DNA of 55,385 bases from Zygophlyctis sp. KS116 (GCA_054661495.1 BAAFSQ010000044.1:1-55385); one strand, 5' to 3'; counted from the first letter of the stretch, positions 11,601 through 22,908 are shown. The notes: a model not told the origin generated them from the letters alone. Program-made: numbers and translations.

Positions 11601-12253
11601 TATAACTTTAGTTAAAAGCTTTAATTAATTACACTTGCTCTATTACACGAGCCATTTCTTTATACTGTAATGATTTTATCCAAAGATGCAATAGTTCATA
11701 TCTCTTACACGCTAACCAATCCTTTGAATTTTCTAAACTTGATTTCATTTCAAGTACTTGAGCTTTAGATTCTAATAATATTATTAGAACAACTTACGAG
11801 AAATAATTTCCACTACTGAACTAAAAGTATGAATCGCACCATTTAAAGACTGATGATAATCTAGCATTAAACTTGATCAACTCTACCATTAACAATAACA
11901 TCCATTGCTATTTCTAATTCATCAAATATCTGACAAAATGACTGATAGTCCAAACCCAAAGCCGAACGTTCTTCAAAGAGTCCGAGCGCATGAGGAATTG
12001 GATTAAACTAACATTAACCTCTTCATTGAAATTACTTCTGACGCCATCATGAAATCCCATTTAAACTTAATTTTTGTCATTACATTGGTTACAGTTACAG
12101 GCACTACACGATTATAATCGCCAACTTACATCCAACAGACGTGTATTCTTCATCTTTAATCGATGCAGCTGTTCTCGGTATATTTTTACCTGTTGAAGAA
12201 TTAGATATTTCAGTAGGAGATTCATTTAATTTCTTCTTTCGGACTTCAAACAT
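8651..12253 (-). CDS. SEC8: Exocyst complex subunit Sec8 (EXOC4)
   Basis: A long gene of many short exons starts at ATG 12253-12251 and ends TAG 8653-8651. Spliced N-terminal exons read KFKWDFMMASEFNPIPHALG, then LDYQSFCQIFDELEIAM, SLNGAIHTFSSVVEIIS and LLHLWIKSLQYKEMARVIEQ. This is the order seen in Sec8: a vesicle-tethering region followed by the helical W-x-x-SLQ-KEM segment. The C-terminus has RIKRLNETGIQKLIRNVKSLQQ. Exocyst tethers secretory vesicles at the plasma membrane. Exon boundaries in the middle (about 9,000-11,500) were not all resolved. Confidence 0.75.
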
Positions 12254-12413
12254 CTAGTCTTCTTTCGGGAATTATGAATGATATCATGATCTCCTATTGA
12301 TCCGCTCTACGATTGATTATCCTGAAATTTAAGTATGAATCATGACTTAAGAATCTAAAATATCGGACATGAATCAACAATGCATCGTCCGTAGGTGTTT
12401 AGATAGGTTGTCA

Positions 12414-13720
12414 ATGTCACTATCGTCAAAATTGGGATTAGCTTCTCTTGATGTATCGGGAAAGAGAGTATTAATTAGAGTGGATTTTAATGTTCCTTTC
12501 AACGCTGATGGAACTATTTCAAATAACCAGAGAATGGTTGCAGCGCTTCCAACTATTAAATATGCACTGGAAAATGGGGCGAAATCAGTTGTTTTAATGT
12601 CTCATTTGGGACGTCCGGATGGTCAGATCAATAAGAAATACTCTTTAGCTCCGGTTGCAAAAGAGTTGGAAAAACTTTTGGAAAAACCGGTTACGTTTTT
12701 GAATGATTGTGTCGGGACGCAAGTGGAATCTACTTGTCAAACAGCTAAAGATGGACAAGTTATCCTATTGGAAAACTTGTATTTTTTTAATTTATAAATT
12801 AGTTAGGAGATTTCATATGGAAGAAGAAGGATCAGTCAAGGGGAAAGACGGATCTAAAACTAAGGCAAGTAAGGAAGATTTGGAAAAATTTAGAAGTTCT
12901 TTATCTAAATTGGGAGATATTTACGTAAATGATGCGTTTGGTACTGCTCATCGTGCTCATTCTTCAATGGTTGGGATAGATTTACAGACTAAAGCGGCTG
13001 GATTTTTAATGAAGAAAGAACTGGATTTCTTTTCTAAAGCTTTAGAATCACCAGAAAGACCATTTTTAGCTATTCTGGGAGGTGCAAAAGTTTCAGACAA
13101 GATTCAATTGATTGAAAATTTACTTGACAAAGTCGACAAGGCTATTATTTGTGGTGGAATGGCTTTTACATTTTTGAAAGCCATTGAAGGAGTGTCAATT
13201 GGAAATTCTTTATTCGATGAAGAAGGTGCAAAGATTGCTCAACAGTTGATTGATAAGGCAAAAGCTAAAGGTGTTCAATTTTATCTTCCAAATGATTTTA
13301 TTACTGGTAATTTTCTAGATTTAAAGTTTAGCTGATAAATTTGATGCAAATGCTAATACTGGATATGCAACAAAAGAAGACGGAATTCCAAATGGATGGA
13401 TGGGTCTAGATTGTGGTAAAAAATCTAATGAAATGTTTAAAGACGCTGTTCTCTCTTCAAAGACTATTTTATGGAATGGTCCTGCTGGTGTTTTTGAATT
13501 TGAAAAGTTTTCTTCAGGTACAACATCTCTTTTGGAAGCTTGTGCTGAAGCATCTAAAAATGGTGCTATTACAATTGTCGGTGGTGGTGATACTGCCACT
13601 GCTGTTGCACAAGCAGGTAGAGAAGCAGATTTTTCTCATGTATCTACTGGTGGTGGAGCTAGTTTAGAGCTTCTCGAAGGAAAAGAATTACCAGGCGTGA
13701 CTGCATTGTCTAGTAAATAG
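12414..13720 (+). CDS. PGK1: Phosphoglycerate kinase
   Basis: The preferred ATG is 12414 ([20 protein letters not shown]), matching the usual PGK N-terminus; an in-frame ATG at 12369 would add 15 residues. Introns are 12779-12806 (28) and 13307-13331 (25). The protein has [21 protein letters not shown], the substrate-binding [50 protein letters not shown] and the nucleotide loop [10 protein letters not shown] followed by [14 protein letters not shown]. It makes ATP from 1,3-bisphosphoglycerate. TPI follows on the same strand 80 bases later, and Sec8 diverges upstream. Confidence 0.95.
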
Positions 13721-13800
13721 GAATAAATCAAGGATTGATTTGGAACGAATCTATACTTAGCGTTACAAAAGAGTGAGGTTGAGGTTATCGAGTATTTAAA

Positions 13801-14608
<808 letters not shown>

Positions 14609-14615
14609 TAGATTT

Positions 14616-16914
14616 TTAAATCTTTTTAAGTAGATTTTCCTGTGATACGGTTAAAGTAGTCTCTCTGCGATTAGATAAAATATTTTCAGCATGAGTTTTT
14701 TCATGAATCAAGAGCTTTCTTGCTGATCTTTGCCATTCATCAAAGAATACTCTATTTTTAAGTTTAATGCAATCTTACTGAATGCTAGCTTTCATTTCCA
14801 AGTCAATCGCATCTATTTCAGCTGAGTCCCTGAGCAAGATCTTATTAAACGAACTCACCTATGCGTAAATTTCTATTTAATTACCTCATGGTTAAGAATT
14901 TGGAATTCGTGATCAATGTTTTCATTCATATGTGCTTCTGGTTGGCCACTTATTACTAGTAAATTAACCATCCAACTTATAACAGAATTATGTATTTTTT
15001 GATTTTCTAAAAAGATTAAATGTAGGATAATTACCTTCATTTCTAATGTCTGTTTCTGTATTTATTTGGTCTGTTAAATTTGAGAGCCAATTTTCAACAT
15101 GAAGAGGAATCTTTTGCTGTTCCTTCTCCGTGGTGTTGGACAATATATCTATAATTTAGATTGATTTTATTACTTGATAGAGAAGTGATTTGATCGGTCC
15201 ATGCTCCTAAACAATCTCGAAGTTGTGCTCTTTCAGAGGCTGGTAACGGCCTGTCTTTTTCCCGTATACTATATGATGAATACCTGTCTTCGACTTGATT
15301 TTGTAATCCAATGATTTGACTTGCGACACCATCATCCCCAGAAATACGCTTTTCAATTTTCAGTAACCACTCCTCAATTTCCATTGATATTTTTCCTAGC
15401 ATTGCAGCCATTGGTGAATAATCTTTTCCATTCACATTTTTCTGATTTCTTTTGATATTAGAAAATGCCACATCTATCCAATTATCCGTCAGATTTCTTA
15501 TTTGAGTAATCGTATCTTGAATCATTACATCTTTATCCGAAGTAAATCTAGCAGATATCATTGAAAAATCATCAGCCCAGCGACCGATCAGCTCAGTTAT
15601 ACTTTTTACATCATGAATATGAAAGGCAATTAATAGTGGATGATTAGCTTCTACAGCATCCACAGGCTCGTTTACGGAAATATTCTTATTTAGCATTTTC
15701 ATTTCCCGTTGAATCTTTGCCAAGATCTCCATATTAATATGATCTTCTTCTACAACTGATTGAGAAAGATTAATCATGCGGCTTCTCCAAAGCTCAATTT
15801 TTTTTTCTACATTGTCAATGTCTGCATTGTTCGTATCATTTATCAGCACAATCATTCTATTTAGTTGTGCAACTCTGTTATTTTCTTGCTTTTGAATATC
15901 TATGATTTCCTTTACATCCTGCTCTTTCCCAATTCTAAAAGCCAGACTAATAGACGCATCAATCCAAATCCTCTTTTCCTGCTCTGAAACTCTCAAAGCC
16001 TCTTCCAATCGATCTCTTTGCATTCTGTATAATTTATGATATTCTTCTAAAATTTCATCTGTATTGTCCGATTGAGTCAAGACCGCAACAAGTTTTTCGT
16101 GCGCCTCTTGAGCCTTTTGAGTTATGTCAGCATCATGTTTTTTAACAAAATTCAGCTCATTCAGTAATATACGAACTGCCTCCTTTGCCCTTACTAATTC
16201 TTCAGAGAGCCTCTTATTCAACTTTCTTTGCGCCACTAATTCTGTATGCAAATGTTTGACATGTCTTGGAATTTTCAAAAACATTGCTGAATATCTTTTT
16301 CTAATTTCAGACAAGAGATCGCCTCTTTCAGTCATATTAATAGTAACTTGGCGAATGATCTCTTCAAACACTGAGTCGTAAACTTTTTGTTCCTCTTCAA
16401 TCAGTGCTAAAAACGAATGCATTTCTGAAGGATATGGTGTATTAGTATCTGCACCTATTTCCTGTAAGAGTTTAATCGCTGCAGACTTCAACATTGTCAC
16501 TTCTCTTCTGGTAATTTTCGAATTTGGAATATCTGAATCCTAACTATTAAAAAATCAATGATTGAAGATAAAAATATCTAGATCATTTACCTTTTTTACA
16601 GTCACCATTCTTAAAGTATTGGCATCAAAATCGGGTGGACCTTCTTCTATAAACTTTGCCGGATCAACAGGTTGCCTTTCTGAATTCTGCTCTTCCTTTT
16701 CTAAAGCTGGTAATGGTGGTTCATACAAGAATGTTAATGATTCAGATTTTGCCGGAGTCTTTGAAAGGTCATTTTCACTAGATTCACCAACTCTTATCAG
16801 TTGATTTCCTCTACTGAATCCCGATGACATTGATTTCCTATTTATCGCTGATGTTCTCCTATGAGACAACTTGGACACATCTTTTAATAATGATTTTGGG
16901 ACAAATGAATCCAT
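14616..16914 (-). CDS. AXDND1: AXDND1-like axonemal coiled-coil protein
   Basis: ATG 16914-16912 starts a basic, Ser-rich N-terminus (FVPKSLLKDV). A roughly 51-base intron separates this from DIPNSKITRREVTMLKSAAI, then LQEIGADTNTPYPSEMHSFL and EEEQKVYDSVFEEIIRQVTI, TERGDLLSEIRKRY and RHVKHLHTELVAQRKLN. That block is diagnostic of axonemal dynein light chain domain-containing protein 1. A long coiled coil follows. A 25-base intron leads to HVENWLSNLTDQINTE. It implies a motile 9+2 flagellum. The gene ends at TAA 14618-14616, 7 bases from the TPI stop. Confidence 0.75.
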
Positions 16915-16951
16915 TTTATTACTTAAACTGGGACAGTACTACTACGCTCAA

Positions 16952-17156
16952 TTATGATGACGTTTCGTTATCCTGATATACAGCAACGTCCAATGAGACT
17001 TTAGATGCTTCTAGCATTTTAATCCATCCTATAATTAATCTTGATGCGAAATCAATAAATTCAATGTCTACTTTACTTACGACTCACAAGAAATTGTAAA
17101 CTTCCAGCAGAATCAAACTCTGATTTATTTTCTTCATTCCTTAAAGACTTTATCAT
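16952..17156 (-). CDS. Possible small gene overlapping the J-protein stop
   Basis: ATG 17156-17154 overlaps the J-protein stop as ATGA on the same strand. The first exon reads IKSLRNEENKSEFDSAGSLQ. A GT...AG intron of about 52 bases then gives a second exon, WIKMLEASKVSLDVAVYQDN, ending at TAA 16954-16952. The second exon is also open in the intron, so the true splice is uncertain. About 50 residues, no family recognised. It fills an otherwise empty 230-base gap. Confidence 0.3.
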
Positions 17157-18119
17157 TTAGATTTCTTTAGATCTGAATAGTTTTCAAGCCTCTTTATAAA
17201 AGCCATGTCCTTGATCCTTTTTTGTAACTCTCTAGCCTTTGAAGGACTGTTAAATGGTTCATAGATCCATGTATACCATTTCTGATTCTCCACAGAAATT
17301 GCAGTATTTAAATGATAGAGTTCAGCCATTGATGATGAAATTGGTTTTTGTTTTACATTCCAAATTGAAGTTATAGAAGAGACTGCCATTAGTCCTGATA
17401 ATCCCATACTCCTCAACATCATAATTCTTTCTCCAGTTGTTAAAAAAGGATAGAAAAATCCATTCAAAGGATCTCCATTAGACACTAATAGCCACAATTC
17501 CATTCCAATTTGAAAGAGTAAAATAAAATATCTCCAATATTTCTGATCATTTGAATGAAAGAAATCCATAAAAAAAATCATAACACATGAGACTCCATGA
17601 TAAGCAACAAAATTCAAAAGACCATGTCTCATAAAATCCTGTTTTGTTTTGCAATTATTACAATCCAAAATCCCATCAGAGAGTTTTTCTAATTTTTAAT
17701 ACTTGTAAAATACCATAAGCGAAATTTGTATTCTTATTTGAAAGAACTTCATATGCTTTCCTGATTGAAATATACTTTTCATGATATAAATCTTTTTGGA
17801 TTTCAGACAAGTGTCCATTCTTATCAGGATGATATTTTAAAGATAGAGATCGATAATTTACCTTTAAATCTCTAGACTTGAAATCTATCGGTACATTTAA
17901 AACCGAATAGAAATTTGGTCCGATTGAATTCTGGGCTTGAATTACAGTGAATGCAAAGTAACTAAAGATCATACATGAAAAGATGACGGCTTGATGCATC
18001 CTCTGTTTTGCAGGGATTGGAGATCCAGTGATTTTGTAAAGCATCATCTGAAATACCGAAGTCAATGCTCCTGGTATAAAAGACCATAATATAGTAGTAA
18101 TGATCATATCAATCTTCAT
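17153..18119 (-). CDS. Membrane-anchored J-domain (DnaJ) protein
   Basis: ATG 18119-18117 begins a protein with two N-terminal membrane segments, a J-domain containing the HPD motif (LKYHPDKNGHL) and KAYEVLSNKNTNFAYEKLSD. A 25-base intron within that last segment joins it to GILDCNNCKTKQDF, with a CxxC pair. Two or three more membrane helices follow, and the tail is lysine-rich. This resembles the fungal ER/membrane DnaJ group that pairs a J-domain with multiple TM helices, and it probably recruits Hsp70 to a membrane. The exact orthologue is not certain. Stop is TGA 17155-17153. Confidence 0.75.
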
Positions 18120-18330
18120 TTTTTAAATTTGAATCGCCACCTGCCGTTTAAATTTTAGAGGTAAGTAGTAGTTTTCGTTTTGGATGATATTTATTATAAG
18201 CTGATTCTAGATGACAACTATGGCAGTTATGACAAGTGCATCACTACTGTATCAATGCAGCGGAATACATCAATCGCAAGTCGCTCGGTCGGTCGTCGGT
18301 ATGCCCGCGCTCTTCTAAGTAAATTCCGCA

Positions 18331-19610
18331 ATGGACAAACCATTCAAGAATATTATTATCCACCAAAACTCTAAAATAGCATTCTCTAAAAATTGTAAAA
18401 ACTTCATCTTAATATTAGATTCTGGTAATGCACTTGATGCCAACACTATGGCTGTATTTACTGCAATGCTCCAAGGATTTGGTTCTTCTCTAGGACAGGA
18501 ATTGACTTTTGTAAATATTGGACATGACAAGATAAGTTTTAAGAAACTGAGAGAATACTCTATTCTTTTACATTATGATGCTCGCGTCGGTGAAACTGCA
18601 GCCGTTGGAATTGTAAAGGAAATCAGCAATTTATTAGAGGTAATTCCATAATTTTAGATTGATTACATTCTCAAACAAAATGCCTAATCAATAGTTTGTA
18701 TTTGGGCCTTTTGAATTTTGGAATTCAAATACTTTTGACTTGAAGGGACTCTCAGATTTATTCAATAATTTCTTAAAAGTACAGATTGATCCTTCAAATC
18801 TTGTAGGAGGAATGTCAAAGGTAATTTCAGGATTTTTAAAAGATCTAATTCTAGATTTTGATTCCATCAGCAATTTCTGAACAAGTAGAGTCTTTACTAA
18901 AGACTTTGGAGAGTTCAGAGACAATTCTTTCAAATTCAACAATTCTTCTCCTTGGAAATTCTATACTTTATTCTAGATACAGAAATCATGACTCTAGAAT
19001 GATTTTACATTTTGTAAAAGCTAAACCACTTTTAAATACAAATGTGCGATATATTCCAGTCTATCATGGAGGAGCGTGGAGAAATTTATATATTATAAAA
19101 TTAGGAAATTATACTCTAGGACTTTCAACATTGGTAGAGAAACCTTTTGCAGAGATTGTAAAACAAGTGGAAGATTTTAGATTATCATTTACAATGGCGA
19201 GACTAGAAATTCCAACAGAGGTAAAAATTACGAGTTAATTTGTAGGAACCTCCAGTTTTACTTCGACTCTTTGCAAATAGAGATACTTTGGCTTTATTCT
19301 ATCAAAATATTAAAACTGGACAGACTCTATTTCCAAGTTTAAGACCAGGCCCTGAAATTCAACAAAAGGAGATTATCGAGGCTTTCTATACATTTTTTTG
19401 CGGACATTTATCTCTTCCTGGAACCTCAAGTTATACTGTAACAAGAGATGGATATCGCTATTATGGACTGTAAATTCTAAAAATAACTAAAAATTAAGGT
19501 CAAGTGGAGTAGATCGACTTTATGTATTATACGCAGAAAATCTTCCTATTGAATCTTTAGAGCAAAAGTCTCTAGAAATACTAAAAGGAATCAAGAATCT
19601 TTTATTCTAA
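18331..19610 (+). CDS. FUZ: Fuzzy (FUZ), CPLANE ciliogenesis effector
   Basis: ATG 18331 begins an N-terminal longin-like domain (FILILDSGNALDANTMAVFT, FVNIGHDKISFKKLREYSIL). Short introns lead to ILIPSAISEQVESLL, which aligns with the VIP...L stretch of animal Fuzzy, then YQNIKTGQTLFPSLRPGPEI and EIIEAFYTFFCGHLSLPG. A 29-base intron after YYGL gives SSGVDRLYVLYAEN and a final KGIKNLLF. This order matches the three longin domains of FUZ, a CPLANE GEF component that helps load IFT at the basal body. Identification is by eye but several blocks agree. It overlaps the convergent gene by 9 bases. Confidence 0.7.
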
Positions 19611-19939
19611 AAGATCTAGACTCTGTCCCAGTCTCTTTCGATGTCTTATCACTAATTCATCTTTATATTTTTCTGAATGTTCCATGAGTACCATTCTTCC
19701 ATGATCAATGAGTAAAGAGCCTCCAAAACCAAGTACAGCATATAATGCAATCATGTGTGGTTGATGAAATCTACTCCATCCACTCATTCTCTATGCATAA
19801 ATGTTAAATTTTTTACATTCTGAAATCCTCTAGCACAAGCTCCGACTGTCGCTCCTACCGCACCGGACAAGAGTGGATCTAGTGGGGAGGCTGTAGCAGT
19901 ATGGGTTTTCTTTGATGGAATTAGAATCTCAAGTCCCAT
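19602..19939 (-). CDS. Small single-pass membrane protein, possibly mitochondrial
   Basis: Two exons (19817-19939 and 19602-19790) flank a 26-base intron. The product is about 103 residues: an N-terminal part with LSGAVGATVGACARGFQN, then MSGWSRFHQPHMIALYAVLG and a hydrophobic segment, ending in a charged tail. Size and layout resemble accessory subunits of respiratory complexes, but I do not recognise the family. Read without splicing it looks like two frames overlapping by ATGA. The intron matches the local style, so one gene is preferred. It converges on FUZ. Confidence 0.6.
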
Positions 19940-19986
19940 AAGTTTTCGTGATTTTTAAAACAATTTTTCCGAGTTTTTTCACACTA

Positions 19987-20569
19987 TTCTTGGTAAAAAA
20001 CAGGTTTGTCAAATTGATTCCTCAAAAACACTTTATATACTTAAATGAATAAAAGAGAAATAAGGCCAAATGATCCTAAAGAAAGGAGAGATCTTGCACT
20101 GGAAACTACTAAATTATTTCCATATGCATCTTTCTTGGTCTGAGAAGTAGAGTTATAGCTAGAGTTTGCTGTGCCAGAAGGTACAGACGGATAGCCTGTA
20201 TGATTGCCATGATGATGAGATCTAGAGCCAGAATGTCCAGACTTATCATCGGGCATAGAATCATGAGAAGATCCATGTTTACTTCTGGCGACAAGATTTG
20301 GTTGGTTGGCCAAAGGATCTGACTTTGCGAGGGCGACAGTAAGTAAGGCAAGAGTAGTAAATAACTTGAGAATTGATGGCATATTTGAAATTCTTTAAAG
20401 GTCAGATACGGCAGGTACTATGTCTATTTTTAGAAATTGGTCCGGATTTTCTATTTTTAGAATATAGTTGAAGTGGTGATAGCAAATCGTAGTAAGAGCT
20501 CTAGTGGCAATCTGATCCATTTGTATAAATGTATTCAAGATCCAGCAAAGTTACGATCAGTTTTTAATA
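19987..20569. repeat. Segmental duplication, copy A
   Basis: About 583 bases match 21402-21985 in the same orientation, offset 1,415 bases, with one 1-base indel upstream of the gene. The unit contains the whole secreted-protein gene at 20041-20382 plus about 185 bases of its upstream region. Confidence 0.95.
20041..20382 (-). CDS. Small secreted His/Ser-rich protein, GPI-like (copy A)
   Basis: An intronless 113-residue protein starting at ATG 20382. It has a clear signal peptide (LKLFTTLALLTVALA), the mature start KSDPLANQ, a His/Ser/Gly-rich middle (SGSRSHHHGNHTGY), NSS/NST glycosylation sites and a hydrophobic C-terminus (LSLGSFGLISLLFI) like a GPI signal. The protein is identical to that at 21456-21797. 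No domain is recognised. It may be a wall, surface or effector-like protein, and the His-rich stretch could bind metal. A related Lys/His-repeat protein lies at 22077-22643. Confidence 0.75.
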   Translation of the reverse strand: MPSILKLFTTLALLTVALAKSDPLANQPNLVARSKHGSSHDSMPDDKSGHSGSRSHHHGNHTGYPSVPSGTANSSYNSTSQTKKDAYGNNLVVSSARSLLSLGSFGLISLLFI

Positions 20570-21009
20570 CGTTCCACCAGAATGAGTTTTCCACGAATTA
20601 TCATAATCTCAAGATAGTCGTTTCCTTGCATTGTACAAAAAGCAATATTGTATGTCAATAGATTTAATTCTCAATATTGTAGAAATCTCAAAAAACTTTA
20701 TAATTTAAATAAACTTAATGGCTAAATGGGAAATCGGGCCAAAGGAACATAAAGAAAGCGAGTTTTTACAGATCGCACCATACTCGTTAATTCCAGATAC
20801 TTTTCTTCAGCTAGCATTGATATAAAGAGTCAAGATGTGGGCAGCGATAGTAATATGATCAGATATCCCCAATGCAAGACATTTTAGCAGCAATAAATCA
20901 CGATCTTCAAGTGTACCCTGGCTCTCAAGACAATACCAGGACAAGCGAAATGACTACCCCGGCTTCCGGCTTCCAATTTTCCTTTTAAAAAAGAAGCTAA
21001 TCCATTAAA
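20570..21009. other. Gap between secreted-protein copies
   Basis: Apart from the degraded copy end at 20705-20817, I see no convincing gene in these 440 bases. The segment just before 21010 is locally more GC-rich and may hold the promoter of the next frame. Confidence 0.4.
20705..20817 (-). pseudogene. Degraded 3' end of a third secreted-protein copy
   Basis: A 37-codon frame ends SLSLCSFGPISHLAIKFI, matching SLLSLGSFGLISLLFI at the end of the two intact copies. It is preceded by ELTSMVRSVKN against NLVVSSARSL. The DNA also aligns around GGCCAAAGGA. No signal peptide or His-rich part is found upstream, so it looks like a remnant of an older duplication. Confidence 0.5.
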
Positions 21010-21321
21010 ATGAAACCAGTGAAAAACTATTCTGAACTGCTTAATGCTTACAAATGGGTTTATAAAGATCCTTTGGAGGATCTCAATCAGTGGCACACTG
21101 CTCTACACAGATTACAAATCACAGAGGAATATGCGGGACAAGTTTTGAAAATTATGCCCAATATTGTATCAAGGTTAAATATTGGCCTTCCGCCACCTCA
21201 ACATCCAGATTACAAGGATTTAGTTTCCAAACTTGCTAAAGATTTGACTGAATGGATGATATCAGACCGACCAGATGTTTACTGTGGTTTATTAAAGATT
21301 ATTGCTGATGCTGGACTGTGA
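21010..21321 (+). CDS. Hypothetical 103-residue helical protein
   Basis: ATG 21010 opens an intronless frame starting KPVKNYSELLNAYKWVYKDP and ending GLLKIIADAGL. It is amphipathic-helical with Trp, Pro-Pro and Asp-rich turns, and codon use looks like its neighbours. I do not recognise a family. It sits between the two copies of the secreted-protein duplication and has no signal peptide. The homologous position outside the second copy has no equivalent, so it was not part of the duplicated unit. Confidence 0.5.
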   Translation: MKPVKNYSELLNAYKWVYKDPLEDLNQWHTALHRLQITEEYAGQVLKIMPNIVSRLNIGLPPPQHPDYKDLVSKLAKDLTEWMISDRPDVYCGLLKIIADAGL

Positions 21322-21401
21322 TTCTTTGGTGGCGATAAGTGTCTATTGAATAAAATCTGAATTTCTGAAAATCCCAGTTTTCGTAATGTTTTTTCAAACT
21401 T

Positions 21402-21985
21402 TTCTTGGTAAAAAACAGGTTTGTCAAATTGAATTCTCAAAAACACTTTATATACTTAAATGAATAAAAGAGAAATAAGGCCAAAGGATCCTAAAGAAAG
21501 GAGAGATCTTGCACTGGAAACTACTAAATTATTTCCATATGCATCTTTCTTGGTCTGAGAAGTAGAGTTATAGCTAGAGTTTGCTGTGCCAGAAGGTACA
21601 GACGGATAGCCTGTATGATTGCCATGATGATGAGATCTAGAGCCAGAATGTCCAGACTTATCATCGGGCATAGAATCATGAGAAGATCCATGTTTACTTC
21701 TGGCGACAAGATTTGGTTGGTTGGCCAAAGGATCTGACTTTGCGAGGGCGACAGTAAGTAAGGCAAGAGTAGTAAATAACTTGAGAATTGATGGCATATT
21801 TGAAATTCTTTACAAGGTCAGATACGGCAGGTACTATTTCTATTTTTAGAAATTGGTCCGGATTTTCTATTTTTAGAATATAGTTGAAGTTGTGATCGCA
21901 AAACGTAGTAAGAGCTCTAGTTGCAATTCGATCCATTTGTATAAATGTATTCAAGATCCAGCAAAGTTACGATCAGTTTTTAATA
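21402..21985. repeat. Segmental duplication, copy B
   Basis: Second copy of the unit at 19987-20569, same orientation. The 342-base gene differs at a single silent site (20071 T against 21486 G), whereas the 185 bases upstream carry about eight differences. Confidence 0.95.
21456..21797 (-). CDS. Small secreted His/Ser-rich protein, GPI-like (copy B)
   Basis: The encoded 113-residue protein is identical to copy A at 20041-20382: signal peptide, KSDPL mature start, SHHHGNHTG stretch, N-glycosylation sequons and hydrophobic GPI-like tail. Upstream changes (for example TTTACAAGG for TTTAAAGG) could alter expression. Two identical products suggest dosage, recent duplication or gene conversion. 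Confidence 0.75.
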   Translation of the reverse strand: MPSILKLFTTLALLTVALAKSDPLANQPNLVARSKHGSSHDSMPDDKSGHSGSRSHHHGNHTGYPSVPSGTANSSYNSTSQTKKDAYGNNLVVSSARSLLSLGSFGLISLLFI

Positions 21986-22076
21986 TGATAATTCTCAAAA
22001 ATAAATTAGTGATTAACGATTGAAGACAATCAATTCATTCAGAATCAATTCATGCATGCGCTAAGTATCCGTGGTT

Positions 22077-22643
22077 TCACTTGAGCCCTTTAAATACTGG
22101 CATAACCTTCTTCTCTGCAAATTCAGTTTTTGATTTTTTACAATTTAGAGGCTTCTTGTGATGATTGCCATGTCCGGATTTTTTAGGATTCTTGCCTTTT
22201 TTATGACTCTTGACTTTCTTATGATGTTTGCCTTTTTTATGATTCTTGACTTTTTTATGATTCTTGCCTTTCTTATGCTGTTTGAGTTTTTTGTGGTGTT
22301 TGCCTTTCTTATGATGTTTGACTTTTTTGTGTTGTCCGGATTTCCGATGATGCTCAACATTCTGATCACCCTGTCTATTTCCTGAATATCCAGGTTTCTT
22401 GATGTCAGCATGTTTATCATAATGATCAGGATCAGATTCTGGTTTCTCCTTTTTAGAATCGTAATCTGTCGCTGCATTCTGTCCAGGAATGAATTCAGCT
22501 TTAAATGATTGTAGAGTTGGTAGATTATTATCCAAATTGTAATTTGGCTCCGCTAGTTTTAAGCCATCCATTAAAGGTTCTGACTTTGAATGGGCAAAGA
22601 CCAAAAGTGCGAATATAGTAGCAATCTTGAAGATATATGACAT
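22077..22643 (-). CDS. Secreted Lys/His-repeat protein, distant paralogue of the duplicated pair
   Basis: The preferred start is ATG 22643-22641 because it opens a signal peptide (MSYIFKIATIFALLVFAHSK). The mature start KSEPL parallels KSDPL of the pair. An acidic region with DPDHYDKHAD is followed by about nine copies of a six-residue unit of the form (H/N/Q/S)HKK(G/V/L)K, then a basic tail with two Cys. There is no GPI-like end. The strongly basic repeat could bind polyanions such as acidic polysaccharide, nucleic acid or silica. That is inference from composition. Confidence 0.65.
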   Translation of the reverse strand: MSYIFKIATIFALLVFAHSKSEPLMDGLKLAEPNYNLDNNLPTLQSFKAEFIPGQNAATDYDSKKEKPESDPDHYDKHADIKKPGYSGNRQGDQNVEHHRKSGQHKKVKHHKKGKHHKKLKQHKKGKNHKKVKNHKKGKHHKKVKSHKKGKNPKKSGHGNHHKKPLNCKKSKTEFAEKKVMPVFKGLK

Positions 22644-22908
22644 ATGCAGATATTTTAATAGACAGTTGCGGCATGCATATTCAATATTCATGCGGTAAGT
22701 CGATTTCAGTTGCGGGTGTCCAAATGTTATGTCCGAATCACTAGTTTAGTACAACAGTCAAAAACCTATATGAGCATGATAATAACTGTGAATGTAGTCT
22801 CCGCTCTCTACGAAAGATGCATCATTATTTTAACAGTCTTTGATCTAATCGTTTATACTTGATCATGGTCCGGACAAGTAGAACGCACAGGGTTGAACAC
22901 TTGGAGAA

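Noticed and set aside
18180-18374. A 64-codon plus-strand frame with an Arg-rich segment
   Set aside because: It begins with TTG, overlaps the FUZ start in another frame and lacks support.
19602-19939. Two small genes overlapping by ATGA
   Set aside because: A 26-base GT...AG intron joins them into one coherent membrane protein, in line with the local intron style.
22145-22477. Overlapping frames in the Lys/His-repeat gene on both strands
   Set aside because: These are by-products of the repetitive HKK codons; only the frame with a signal peptide is credible.
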